A stretch of DNA of 11,246 nucleotides from Bacteroidota bacterium (lineage in GTDB: Bacteria > Bacteroidota > Bacteroidia > NS11-12g > UBA9320): the NCBI GenBank assembly GCA_947499775.1, contig CANMPY010000028.1, forward strand, positions 1 to 11,246, written 5' to 3'. Shown here piece by piece: positions 1 to 7,075 of this stretch. Below the pieces are notes generated by a model that was given only the letters and a program-made list of their open reading frames with translations, made no database searches and had not been told where the DNA came from. How positions within the stretch are numbered: position 1 is the stretch's first letter; each line of letters starts with the position of its first letter. The translations under genes were made by a program, and so were the position numbers.

Positions 1-4
1 ATTC

Positions 5-1783
5 ATGTTTAAACGTGAAGCGCTCGATTTAATATCGATGCCTGAATTATCCGAAATAGCATCAGCCTTGGGCTTCGATGCAGGTAACCAAAACAAAGAA
101 AGTTTAATAAATTCCATATTGAAACAACAAGAACAATTTATGAGCCAGGAGGAAATTCTGGTTCAGGCCGAAGCGGTTGCCCCAAAACCCAAACGTGTAA
201 AAAAAACAGTTGAGGTAAAAGAAACTGTGATTGAAAGCGAAGAAATTAAAGCCGAAGTCGTAATCCCAGTTGAAAAGCAACAGCGCCAAAAAGACAATCC
301 TTTAGCGCAAACTATTGAGCCAAAACGAGATGGAGGAAGAAGAGAAAGATCAAAAAAACCAATTGTAACTGAGGAGCCAAATCTTCAGCATACTTTTTTC
401 GATAAAAATGCTGATAATTCTGTAAAGGAGAATGAAAATTCGACCTGGAATTCTGAAATGAATACCGAAGATACAGCATCTCCTGTAGTACAAACTGAAA
501 CACCTGAGAATGTTGAAAATGCGAATGAAAGCAAGTCCGATGTTCAAGTAAATAGACCAGTTCATAATAGAGAGAAAACCCATCCACAGCCACGTCACGA
601 TAACCAACGCCACGAGCAACAACGAACTCAACGCTTGTTTGACGATGCCTTGATTAATTTTTTGGAAACGGAAGGAAATGTAACCACACAAGGTGTTTTA
701 GAAACTATACCCGATGGGTATGGATTTTTACGATCGTCCGATTACAATTATATGCCTTCGCCCGATGATGTTTATATTTCTCCATCTCAAATAAAACAAA
801 ATGGCCTTCGAACAGGCGATACAGTAAAAGGTACAATTCGCCCACCCAAAGAAGGTGAAAAATATTTTGCATTAATAAAAGTGGAAAGCATAAATGGTAA
901 AAGTCCAGAATTGGTGCGCGATAGGGTATCGTTCGAACATTTAACGCCCTTGTTTCCAGAAGAAAAATTAAACTTATGCGATAGTCCTAAGCATTTTTCA
1001 AACCGTATCATCGACTTGATTTCGCCTATTGGGAAAGGTCAACGCGGATTGATTGTGGCTCAGCCTAAAACAGGGAAAACAACCTTATTGAAAAGCTTAG
1101 CTAACGCAATAGCTACCAATCACCCTGAGGTGTATATGATTATTTTATTGATTGATGAACGTCCGGAAGAAGTTACCGATATGGCACGAAGCGTTAAAGC
1201 CGAAGTGGTAGCTAGTACATTTGATGAACCAGCCGACAAACATGTGAAATTGGCAAATATTGTATTGGATAAAGCCAAACGACTTACCGAGTGTGGCCAT
1301 GATGTGGTAATTTTACTTGATTCTCTTACGCGTTTAGCGCGAGCCTATAATACAGTTCAGCCTGCATCAGGCAAAATATTATCGGGCGGGGTAGATGCCA
1401 ATGCATTGCAAAAACCTAAACGATTTTTTGGTGCAGCACGTAAAATTGAGGATGGAGGTTCGCTTACAATTATAGCCACAGCCCTTACCGAAACCGGGTC
1501 AAAGATGGATGAGGTAATTTTTGAAGAATTTAAAGGAACCGGTAATATGGAATTGCAGTTGGACCGAAAGTTAAGCAATAAACGTATTTATCCTGCTATT
1601 GATATTACCTCGTCAAGTACGCGTAGAGAAGATTTGCTGCTTGATAAAGGAACCCTTCAAAAAATGTGGGTGTTAAGAAACTACATGGCCGACATGAACA
1701 CCGAAGAAGGAATGAATATGATGCTCAAACACATGGAAGGAACGCGTGATAATAATGAGTTTCTTAGCAGTATGAATGGATAA
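5..1783 (+). CDS. rho: Transcription termination factor Rho
   Basis: Hexameric RNA-dependent ATPase/helicase that loads on nascent RNA and ends transcription in the cytoplasm. Seen in the 592-residue protein: an N-terminal Rho_N/SAP-like helical region (about 1-44); a long low-complexity, charged insertion (about 45-208); the cold-shock-type RNA-binding domain (about 222-295) with RNP-like GYGFLR at 238-243 and the conserved RTGD and RPPKEGE stretches; then the ATPase core with Walker A PKTGKT (354-359), the DERPEEVTDM motif, Walker B ending at D439 in VVILLDS, and the R-loop segment KPKRFFGAARK. E. coli Rho is 419 residues, and the excess here is almost all the insertion, as is common in Bacteroidota. 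The ATG at position 5 gives an N-terminus resembling other Bacteroidota Rho proteins, but only four bases precede it, so a start outside the window cannot be excluded. The identity is very secure. Confidence 0.97.
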   Translation: MFKREALDLISMPELSEIASALGFDAGNQNKESLINSILKQQEQFMSQEEILVQAEAVAPKPKRVKKTVEVKETVIESEEIKAEVVIPVEKQQRQKDNPLAQTIEPKRDGGRRERSKKPIVTEEPNLQHTFFDKNADNSVKENENSTWNSEMNTEDTASPVVQTETPENVENANESKSDVQVNRPVHNREKTHPQPRHDNQRHEQQRTQRLFDDALINFLETEGNVTTQGVLETIPDGYGFLRSSDYNYMPSPDDVYISPSQIKQNGLRTGDTVKGTIRPPKEGEKYFALIKVESINGKSPELVRDRVSFEHLTPLFPEEKLNLCDSPKHFSNRIIDLISPIGKGQRGLIVAQPKTGKTTLLKSLANAIATNHPEVYMIILLIDERPEEVTDMARSVKAEVVASTFDEPADKHVKLANIVLDKAKRLTECGHDVVILLDSLTRLARAYNTVQPASGKILSGGVDANALQKPKRFFGAARKIEDGGSLTIIATALTETGSKMDEVIFEEFKGTGNMELQLDRKLSNKRIYPAIDITSSSTRREDLLLDKGTLQKMWVLRNYMADMNTEEGMNMMLKHMEGTRDNNEFLSSMNG

Positions 1784-1791
1784 ATCCATTC
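1774..1791. repeat. 8-bp inverted repeat around the rho stop codon
   Basis: GAATGGAT (1774-1781) and ATCCATTC (1784-1791) are perfect inverted arms separated by AA, so the TAA stop (1781-1783) lies at the tip of the potential hairpin. No T-run follows directly; the nearest are at 1833-1840 and 1849-1857. It is therefore not a convincing intrinsic terminator. It may be chance or a 3'-end structure. Confidence 0.4.
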
Positions 1792-1871
1792 TGATGCTCA
1801 ATCCAATAGGTCCTGTCAGAAAAGGGCACAAATTTTTTTTCATATAAATTTTTTTTTAAAACAAAACCCTT

Positions 1872-1879
1872 TATGTTTG
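1872..1879 (+). promoter_or_regulatory. Putative Bacteroidota promoter (-7 element) for the T9SS-cargo gene
   Basis: TATGTTTG is an exact match to the Bacteroidota -7 consensus TAnnTTTG. It lies 44 bases before the ATG at 1924, which would give a leader of roughly 35-40 bases. The expected -33 TTG is not obvious; that region is a T-run (1849-1857) instead. The 1784-1923 gap holds nothing else recognisable beyond two T-runs. Confidence 0.5.
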
Positions 1880-1923
1880 CAACTTAGAGGTTTTCTTCGA
1901 GCCTTTTCATATACACACTAACG

Positions 1924-2451
1924 ATGAAAAATATAGGTTTTGTACTTTTTTGTATTGGCTTTTGTACTGCACTTAATGGGCAAACTATTGCCCGACGTGT
2001 TGTGAGCGCTTGCGGAAATTCGGCTACCGTAAATGGAATAGTTTTACATTATACGATAGGCGATTTAATCATTACAAATATATCGTCAAGCGGCAGCCCA
2101 AGTTATAAACTAAGCCAAGGGTATCAACAAAGCGACAGCCTTTCTGGAAAAATAGGCATACAAAACCTTTCATATACCTCAAAAAACACAGTAGAATTAA
2201 TGCCCAATCCGGCTGTAAATACAATAAAAATTAAAATGTTCATTTCAATGCCAGGCGTGTTAACCTACACTATTAGCAATAGCCTTGGGCAAATAGAAAG
2301 AATAGTAAACTCCCAAACAATACAAAGTGGGGCAATCGAACAATCTATAGATATAAGTGCGTTGGCTGCAGGTTCCTATTTTGTTCAGGTATCTTCTAAT
2401 CAAGCAGGAACTTTTTTTGTAAAAAATTTACCCTTAATCATTATAAAATAA
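1924..2451 (+). CDS. Small secreted protein with T9SS type A sorting domain
   Basis: A 175-residue exported protein with no recognisable enzymatic domain. An N-terminal signal peptide (about 1-19, hydrophobic core GFVLFCIGFCTAL, cleavage probably near Gln20) is followed by a short beta-rich region (about 25-70) of the kind often found in Bacteroidota secreted proteins, with YTIGD and a YKLSQGYQQ stretch. The last ~80 residues (about 93-175) fit the type A C-terminal sorting domain: the MPNPAVNTI motif, YTISNSLGQ, IDISALAAGSYFVQV and a terminal lysine. Known of the family: the domain directs Sec-exported cargo through the type IX system, where it is cleaved and the protein is released or anchored to A-LPS. 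The gene follows a TAnnTTTG element and sits 16 bases upstream of the collagen-like gene, probably in one transcript. Mature function is unknown. Confidence 0.85.
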   Translation: MKNIGFVLFCIGFCTALNGQTIARRVVSACGNSATVNGIVLHYTIGDLIITNISSSGSPSYKLSQGYQQSDSLSGKIGIQNLSYTSKNTVELMPNPAVNTIKIKMFISMPGVLTYTISNSLGQIERIVNSQTIQSGAIEQSIDISALAAGSYFVQVSSNQAGTFFVKNLPLIIIK

Positions 2452-2467
2452 TCAAACATTTATCGTC

Positions 2468-3325
2468 ATGAAAAAACTAATCTACTTAATTGCTTTTAGC
2501 ATGTTTGCCCTAAATTCAATTCAGGCACAAAATGTACCGCAAGGAATGAATTACCAAGCAATTCTTCAAGATTCAAAAGGCCCAATTTCTAATAAGTCTG
2601 TTGATTTAAAATTGACTATTTTAGACGGATCCAACTCTATCTTATACCAAGAAACCTTTAGTAAGTCTACCGAAATGAACGGTGGTATAAACACCATTAT
2701 TGGAACTGGAAGTGTGCAATCGGGTACGTTTTCGGGAATAAACTGGGGAGCAGGCGATCGTTACCTTAAAGTAGAGGTAAATGTGAGTGGAGCAGGGTAT
2801 CAAGTGTATGGAAGTAATGTGAAATTTCAATCCGTACCATATGCCTTATACTCTTTAAATCCAGGACCTAAAGGAGATAAAGGCGATGCAGGTGCTGCTG
2901 GCACTGCGGGAGCTGCTGGCACGGCAGGTGCTGCAGGTGCAGCCGGAAAAGATGGAGTAAATGGAAAAGATGGAGTAGCAGGCAAGGATGGTGCAGCCGG
3001 AAAAGATGGCGCAACAGGAGCTTCAGGATCGGCCAATATTAATGGTGCAAAAAATTATTTAATTAAATTTACCAGTTCAACCGCTGGTGCCAACTCCTTA
3101 ATTTACGATTCAAGCAACTTGGTTTCTATAGGTACAACTACCCCAAGCGCAAATCATAAATTTTCAGTAAACACATCGGGAGCCAATCTTAGTGCAATAA
3201 ATGGAATTACCTCAGGAAATTATAACTCCATTTTTGGCGAAGCAGACGGCGCTTCAGGGTATGGCGTTTATGGTATTAATAAAGCCTCTGATGGCACAGG
3301 AATTATTGGAGCGGGCAATGACTAA
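2468..3325 (+). CDS. Collagen-like (Gly-X-Y) exported protein, 5' part of a frameshifted gene
   Basis: N-terminal 285 residues of what looks like one ~488-residue gene broken near 3322. Seen: a signal peptide (1-20, cleavage likely after IQAQ); a conserved Bacteroidota head domain (about 22-130) with GMNYQAILQD near its start and the SVPYALYS closing motif; nineteen uninterrupted Gly-X-Y triplets (133-189); then a Gly/Ser/Asn-rich beta-type region with KFTSSTAGANSLIYDSS and GIGTTTP-like sequence (SIGTTTPSANHKFSVN). Proteins with this architecture are typically fibrous surface or tail-fibre-like proteins; trimerisation through the collagen stretch is an inference. The frame closes at TAA 3323-3325, right after GIIGAGND, while the frame one base back opens at 3322 and continues the same family sequence. 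Only 16 bases separate it from the T9SS-cargo gene, suggesting co-transcription. Confidence 0.8.
   Translation: MKKLIYLIAFSMFALNSIQAQNVPQGMNYQAILQDSKGPISNKSVDLKLTILDGSNSILYQETFSKSTEMNGGINTIIGTGSVQSGTFSGINWGAGDRYLKVEVNVSGAGYQVYGSNVKFQSVPYALYSLNPGPKGDKGDAGAAGTAGAAGTAGAAGAAGKDGVNGKDGVAGKDGAAGKDGATGASGSANINGAKNYLIKFTSSTAGANSLIYDSSNLVSIGTTTPSANHKFSVNTSGANLSAINGITSGNYNSIFGEADGASGYGVYGINKASDGTGIIGAGND
2864..3034 (+). repeat. Collagen-like Gly-X-Y coding repeat (19 triplets)
   Basis: This stretch encodes 19 consecutive Gly-X-Y triplets: GPK, GDK, GDA, then alternating GAA/GTA units, then four GKD units alternating with GVN, GVA, GAA and GAT, ending GAS, GSA. The DNA is a degenerate 9- to 18-base repeat (GGAAAAGATGG variants recur at about 2944, 2962, 2980 and 2998), so copy number could change by slippage or recombination. 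Confidence 0.9.
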
Positions 3326-3933
3326 CGCCTTACAAACTTACATCAGGTTCGGGAGCTGCCTTCACAGGTACAAATTTTGGAATATTTGGTTTGTCCACAA
3401 GCACTACTACTGGCATTTATAGGGCTGGTGGATATTTTCAAGATAACGGAAGCGGTTCGTATGCTCTTGTAGGTGCGATAACCAATGCAGGAACATCTCG
3501 AAAAATTGAAGGCAACGGAACCGTAAATACTGTAGTGACCTCTGTTGATGGAAAGAAAATTTTACTTTCGGCTATAGAAACACCCGAGAATATATTTACC
3601 GATTTTGGAGCAGGACAATTGCAAAACGGAAAAACACATATAGACTTAGATCCAAATTTTGTAAAAAATATTATAGTAAACGAAAAACATCCCTTGCGTG
3701 TTTTTGTTCAGCTAGAAGGCGATTGCAACGGCGTATATGTTACCAATAAAACAGGAAACGGCTTTGATGTGATAGAATTAGTAAAAGGAAATTCGAATGT
3801 TAAATTTAGCTGGACAGTGGTGGCCAATAGGGCCGACGAAGTGTTATTAGATGGTACAGTTTCAAAATATTCAGAAGAACGTTTCGCTCCTGCAATGGGC
3901 ATACAACCCATTCAAAAAGGATCAAACAAATAA
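3322..3933 (+). CDS. 3' part of the frameshifted collagen-like gene (conserved C-terminal module)
   Basis: This frame opens right after a TGA at 3319-3321 and runs 203 codons to TAA at 3931. It begins LTPYKLTSGSGAAFTGTN and continues GLSTSTTTGIYRAGGYF, the kind of sequence that directly follows GIIGAGN-type sequence in intact relatives, so it is the continuation of the upstream part. The C-terminal ~150 residues form a module often seen in Bacteroidota exported proteins: RKIEGNGTVNT, HIDLDPNFVKNI, KHPLRVFVQLEGDCNGVYV and NRADE. There is no T9SS sorting domain at the end. A separate start is possible at TTG 3391 but is not convincing, because the protein would lack a signal peptide. The absence of other stops or shifts suggests a recent mutation, or an error in the sequence. 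The intrinsic terminator lies 22 bases after the stop. Confidence 0.7.
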   Translation, partial: LTPYKLTSGSGAAFTGTNFGIFGLSTSTTTGIYRAGGYFQDNGSGSYALVGAITNAGTSRKIEGNGTVNTVVTSVDGKKILLSAIETPENIFTDFGAGQLQNGKTHIDLDPNFVKNIIVNEKHPLRVFVQLEGDCNGVYVTNKTGNGFDVIELVKGNSNVKFSWTVVANRADEVLLDGTVSKYSEERFAPAMGIQPIQKGSNK

Positions 3934-3955
3934 AGAAGCGAATCTTAAAATAGTG

Positions 3956-3992
3956 ATAAAGCCTTGAACACAGTTCAAGGCTTTATTTTTTT
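3956..3992 (+). terminator. Strong intrinsic terminator after the collagen-like gene
   Basis: Perfect 14-bp stem, ATAAAGCCTTGAAC (3956-3969) and GTTCAAGGCTTTAT (3973-3986), with a 3-base loop ACA, followed by a T-run (3986-3992). It lies after the collagen-like gene and overlaps the stop codon of the convergent DUF1761 gene (3991-3993). On the minus strand the stem is followed by a much poorer T-tract, so it should work best for plus-strand transcripts but may serve both. Confidence 0.92.
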
Positions 3993-4410
3993 AGTAAAAG
4001 GATCCAATAACGCCGCCAATAAGCGCTCCATTTAATAAAGCATAGGCACCGTTAATGAGCATGAGTTTTGTTGATTTCATTTCATACAAAGCGTTATTAA
4101 CCAAGTTGGAGGTATTGGCCAAACCAATCAAACCACCGATTAATGCGCCCTGCATACAGCAATAACCTTCTGCACAACACGATGGAATCATGTTAATAAA
4201 AATGGCAATGGTTATCCCCAGTACCACATACGTTACCCCCGATTTGGCAAACAACCATCCCATAGACGTTTTTTTAGCATCATCTTTGGTTATGCCTAAA
4301 GCAGCCATCCACAGTTTACCAAACAATGGGCCATACCATAAAGCGCCAAGTATAAATCCTGAAAGCGATCCTAAAAGTACCCCAAACCAATTAATTTCTG
4401 ATAAATTCAT
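3991..4410 (-). CDS. DUF1761 family small integral membrane protein
   Basis: A 139-residue protein with about four predicted membrane helices (roughly 8-28, 52-74, 84-102 and 115-137). The opening INWFGVLLGSLSGFILGALWYGPLFGKLW is the hallmark start of DUF1761 proteins: NW, then a glycine-rich helix with a WYGPLFGK-type motif, then a cytoplasmic-looking ITKDDAKK loop. Function of the family is not established. An unusual cluster of four cysteines, CCAEGYCC at 78-85, sits in the loop between helices 2 and 3. The gene faces the collagen-like gene tail to tail, sharing its terminator region, and is divergent from the outer-membrane barrel gene. A promoter-like pair lies about 25-55 bases before its ATG (complement of 4408-4410). 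Confidence 0.85.
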   Translation of the reverse strand: MNLSEINWFGVLLGSLSGFILGALWYGPLFGKLWMAALGITKDDAKKTSMGWLFAKSGVTYVVLGITIAIFINMIPSCCAEGYCCMQGALIGGLIGLANTSNLVNNALYEMKSTKLMLINGAYALLNGALIGGVIGSFY

Positions 4411-4435
4411 AATATAATTATTAAATATGTTCGAA

Positions 4436-4467
4436 CAATATTAGGTGTTAACCTATTTGAATGCAAA
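4436..4467 (-). promoter_or_regulatory. Putative promoter of the DUF1761 gene
   Basis: On the minus strand TTTG (complement of 4464-4467) is followed after 20 bases by TAATATTG (complement of 4436-4443). This is the expected spacing for a Bacteroidota -33/-7 pair, with one mismatch to TAnnTTTG. The -7 element ends 25 bases before the ATG. A short inverted repeat AGGT-GTTA-ACCT (4443-4454) lies between the two elements and could be chance. Confidence 0.5.
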
Positions 4468-4547
4468 TGAATTGTAAACAAAATGTAAGTTTTATAATTC
4501 GAAAGGGGGGCAATTCTACAAAGGCCCATTTGAAATAGACGGAAAAG

Positions 4548-4579
4548 TTGAATTAGTTGAGCGTTCCAAATTACCTTTG
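4548..4579 (+). promoter_or_regulatory. Putative promoter of the outer-membrane barrel gene
   Basis: TTG (4548-4550), a 21-base spacer and TACCTTTG (4572-4579) match the Bacteroidota -33/-7 layout with an exact TAnnTTTG. Only 16 bases separate the -7 element from ATG 4596, so the expected mRNA leader is about 10 bases. A G6 run lies upstream at 4505-4510. The rest of the 4411-4595 gap shows nothing else recognisable apart from the divergent promoter. Confidence 0.6.
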
Positions 4580-4595
4580 CCCCTTCTTAAAATTC

Positions 4596-7019
4596 ATGAA
4601 TCGCTTACTTCTTATAGTACTTATTTTAAACAGTTCCCTTTGTGCCTTTAGTCAAAACCATTTTATCAAAGGCTCTGTATTGGATAGCAAACGAAAGCCT
4701 TTACCGTTTGTATCCATTTACTTGACTAATGCGTTTGATAGCAGTAAAGTTATGGGCGCTATAACCAATGAATCGGGAAATTTTATAATTGAAAATATAA
4801 GTAAGGGTAGTTTTATTCTTAGGGCACATTCAATTGGCTACGCCAATCAACAGGTTAAGGTTAGTATAACGGAAGTAAATCCTATGGCCGATTTAGGAAC
4901 TCTTATTTTGATTGAATCGGGCAATAATTTGAAAGAAATAGAAATTGAAGCCGAACGCAAATTGCTAGAAAATAGCATTGATAAAAAAACGTTTCAGGTA
5001 GATAAGAGTATTATTAGTCAGAGTGGAACGGCGGCTGATGCCTTACAACAAATACCTAACGTAACTACCGATGAAAATGGCAATCTGCAAGTTAGAGGTT
5101 CAGAAGGGGTTTTGATACTGATTAATGGAAAGCCGACTGGAATAAATGGAGCTAATTTGCAAACTATTTTAAACCAGATTCCTGCCAACACCATTGATAA
5201 AATTGAATTAATTACCAATCCTTCCTCAAAATATGATGCCGAAGGAAGCAATGGCATAATTAATATTTTATTAAAACGAAATAAAAAAGGGGGCATCAAT
5301 GGAAACATTCACACTCAAGCTGGAACGCGCGATAAGTATAATGCAAGCACCGGGCTAAGTTACAATAAAGGAAAGTTAGGCATAACGGCTACCTATGGCA
5401 TTCGTTATAATACAATGCACTGGAATGGATTTTTAGATCGAAAATTGATGCCAGCAGATACGAGCTATTATTTTAATACTAAAAATAATGGTTGGAACCG
5501 AAGTTTGTCTCACGCCTTTAGTTTAAGTTCAGATTATTATCTCACAAAATTTCAAACCCTATCCCTAAGTGGTTCAGGCACTTTTGGAGAGGATGAAAGG
5601 CCAGAATATATTGACTACATAGAAAAGGATGTTGACCAAAAATCATCAGCAGTTTTTATGCGCTTCAATGACATTAAAAACCATAATAGGTTTTATAATG
5701 TAAATACACAGTATCGCAAAACATTCGAAAAGGCTCAAAAGGAATTTACCCTATCGGCTAATTATACTCAAAGTTCAGATAGTATGTCATTAGATGGGCA
5801 TAATGGCTATACTTTGGTTGATTATCTGCCAAATGATAGTGTTTCGGATTACCGTCAAAATAGGAGCAAATCAGGTACAAGCAACGCACTTATTCAATCC
5901 GATTTTGTATTTCCACTTGCTCATGAGAAAAAAATTGAAGCTGGATTAAAGGTGGCTTACCGAACCTATGATAACGAAATGCGAATTAGTAAATTGAAAA
6001 ACCCAACAAACGAGTGGGTTTTAGATAGCACTTTGTCCAATAGATTTATGTATACTGAAATGATAAATGCGGGGTATTTTAATTTTATGGGGGTATATAA
6101 AAATATTGGATATCAAGCTGGTACGCGGGTTGAGCAAACTATTGCAAATGGAGAATTGAAATACACAAAAAAAGATGTTGGGTATCAAAGGTTTGATTTT
6201 TTTCCAAGTTTTTATATTTTAAAAAAGATTAAAAAATTACATGAGTGGAAACTGAATTATACGCGTCGTATTGAAAGGCCATCGGCAGGCCAATTAAATC
6301 CATTTAGCGATTTAAGTGATCCAAGAAATGTTAGACGTGGTAACCCCGATTTAAAACCTCAATTTATTAATACCCTCGAATTGGATTATACGTATACCCA
6401 CAAGAAATTTATGACCAATCCTGGTCTTTATTACAAACAAACCAATAATTTAATTTGGCGTTATATTACCATTGATGAAGGTATAAATTATGTATCATTC
6501 GAAAACATTGGCCAATCATACAACCTCGGTCTTGATTGGGTAACAACCTATAATCCAACAAAATGGGTAAATACACTTACCAGCATCAATGTTTTTCGCA
6601 ATCATATGAAAGGGCAATTAGGAACCTTTACTTATGATAAATCAAACCTAATGGGCAACGTTAAACAAACGGTAAATTTTAAAACTAAAAAGCATATTGA
6701 TATGCAATTGACCTATAATTATCGATCTCCATTTTTGGCCCCACAGGGCAAAGGGATAACCATGCAATGGCTTGACATGGGAGCTACAATGCTGGTTTTG
6801 AAAATGAAGGGAACCATTACACTTACGCTATCGGATGTTTTTAATACAAGGCAATTTGGAATGGATTTGTATTTGCCCCAAGTTGAACAGCAGTTTTTGC
6901 GTAAAATGGAATCGCGTATTTTATACGTTGGGTTTAATTATAGATTTGGAAAGCAAATAGCACCAAAGCCTAAAAAGAAAGAGCAATTAGAAACACGTCC
7001 CGACGATAATGGGTTTTAA
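4596..7019 (+). CDS. Outer-membrane beta-barrel protein, TonB-dependent-receptor-like
   Basis: An 807-residue protein starting at ATG 4596. The frame is open further up to a TTG at 4557, but that start would lie within the promoter and mask the signal peptide. Domains in order: signal peptide (1-20, ending CAFSQ); carboxypeptidase-regulatory-like beta-sandwich (about 23-105, IKGSVLDSKRKPLPFVSIYL); plug-like region (about 125-230) with ADALQQIPNVTTDENG, LQVRGSEGVLILINGKP and NPSSKYDAEGSNGIINI; then a large barrel (about 235-790) of the OMP_b-brl_3 type, with ERPSAGQLNPF and RRGNPDLKPQ. It ends with a Lys/Pro-rich tail and C-terminal Phe. Related proteins sit in the outer membrane; many take up substrates with TonB, but for this subfamily the substrate is usually unknown. 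No SusD-like partner is adjacent, which argues against a polysaccharide-utilisation pair. No clear TonB box is visible. Confidence 0.88.
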   Translation: MNRLLLIVLILNSSLCAFSQNHFIKGSVLDSKRKPLPFVSIYLTNAFDSSKVMGAITNESGNFIIENISKGSFILRAHSIGYANQQVKVSITEVNPMADLGTLILIESGNNLKEIEIEAERKLLENSIDKKTFQVDKSIISQSGTAADALQQIPNVTTDENGNLQVRGSEGVLILINGKPTGINGANLQTILNQIPANTIDKIELITNPSSKYDAEGSNGIINILLKRNKKGGINGNIHTQAGTRDKYNASTGLSYNKGKLGITATYGIRYNTMHWNGFLDRKLMPADTSYYFNTKNNGWNRSLSHAFSLSSDYYLTKFQTLSLSGSGTFGEDERPEYIDYIEKDVDQKSSAVFMRFNDIKNHNRFYNVNTQYRKTFEKAQKEFTLSANYTQSSDSMSLDGHNGYTLVDYLPNDSVSDYRQNRSKSGTSNALIQSDFVFPLAHEKKIEAGLKVAYRTYDNEMRISKLKNPTNEWVLDSTLSNRFMYTEMINAGYFNFMGVYKNIGYQAGTRVEQTIANGELKYTKKDVGYQRFDFFPSFYILKKIKKLHEWKLNYTRRIERPSAGQLNPFSDLSDPRNVRRGNPDLKPQFINTLELDYTYTHKKFMTNPGLYYKQTNNLIWRYITIDEGINYVSFENIGQSYNLGLDWVTTYNPTKWVNTLTSINVFRNHMKGQLGTFTYDKSNLMGNVKQTVNFKTKKHIDMQLTYNYRSPFLAPQGKGITMQWLDMGATMLVLKMKGTITLTLSDVFNTRQFGMDLYLPQVEQQFLRKMESRILYVGFNYRFGKQIAPKPKKKEQLETRPDDNGF

Positions 7020-7062
7020 ATGTTAGAATAAATTGCAGGGATAAAATTTTCAATAAGTCCCT

Positions 7063-7070
7063 TATTTTTG
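7063..7070 (+). promoter_or_regulatory. Putative -7 element before the GT-C-like gene
   Basis: TATTTTTG matches TAnnTTTG exactly and ends 5 bases before the proposed TTG start at 7076. Transcription would then start at or next to the start codon, giving a leaderless mRNA. No well-spaced -33 TTG is seen; the TTG at 7033-7035 is about 27 bases away, too far for the usual layout. Confidence 0.4.
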
Positions 7071-7075
7071 CACCC

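Noticed and set aside
1800..1840. Possible intrinsic terminator after rho ending at the T8 run
   Set aside because: I could not find a convincing GC-containing stem directly before the T-run; only a 3-bp CCT/AGG pairing is possible.
2827..3036. Pro/Ala-rich open frame on the minus strand opposite the collagen repeat
   Set aside because: It is the antisense reading of Gly-X-Y codons; low-complexity Pro/Ala/Ser sequence is the expected by-product and there is no start context.
3201..3422. 73-codon plus-strand frame bridging the frameshift region
   Set aside because: It is in the third frame, unlike either conserved part, and its translation has no family resemblance; a shadow frame.
4557..4595. 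Upstream TTG start giving a 13-residue longer barrel protein
   Set aside because: The extension would overlap the TACCTTTG promoter element and put a Pro/Cys-containing stretch before a normal signal peptide; ATG 4596 fits better.
7037..7069. AGGGA/TCCCT hairpin followed by a T-rich run after the barrel gene
   Set aside because: The stem is only 5 bp with a 16-base loop, and the T-rich part is the TATTTTTG promoter element; too weak to call a terminator.
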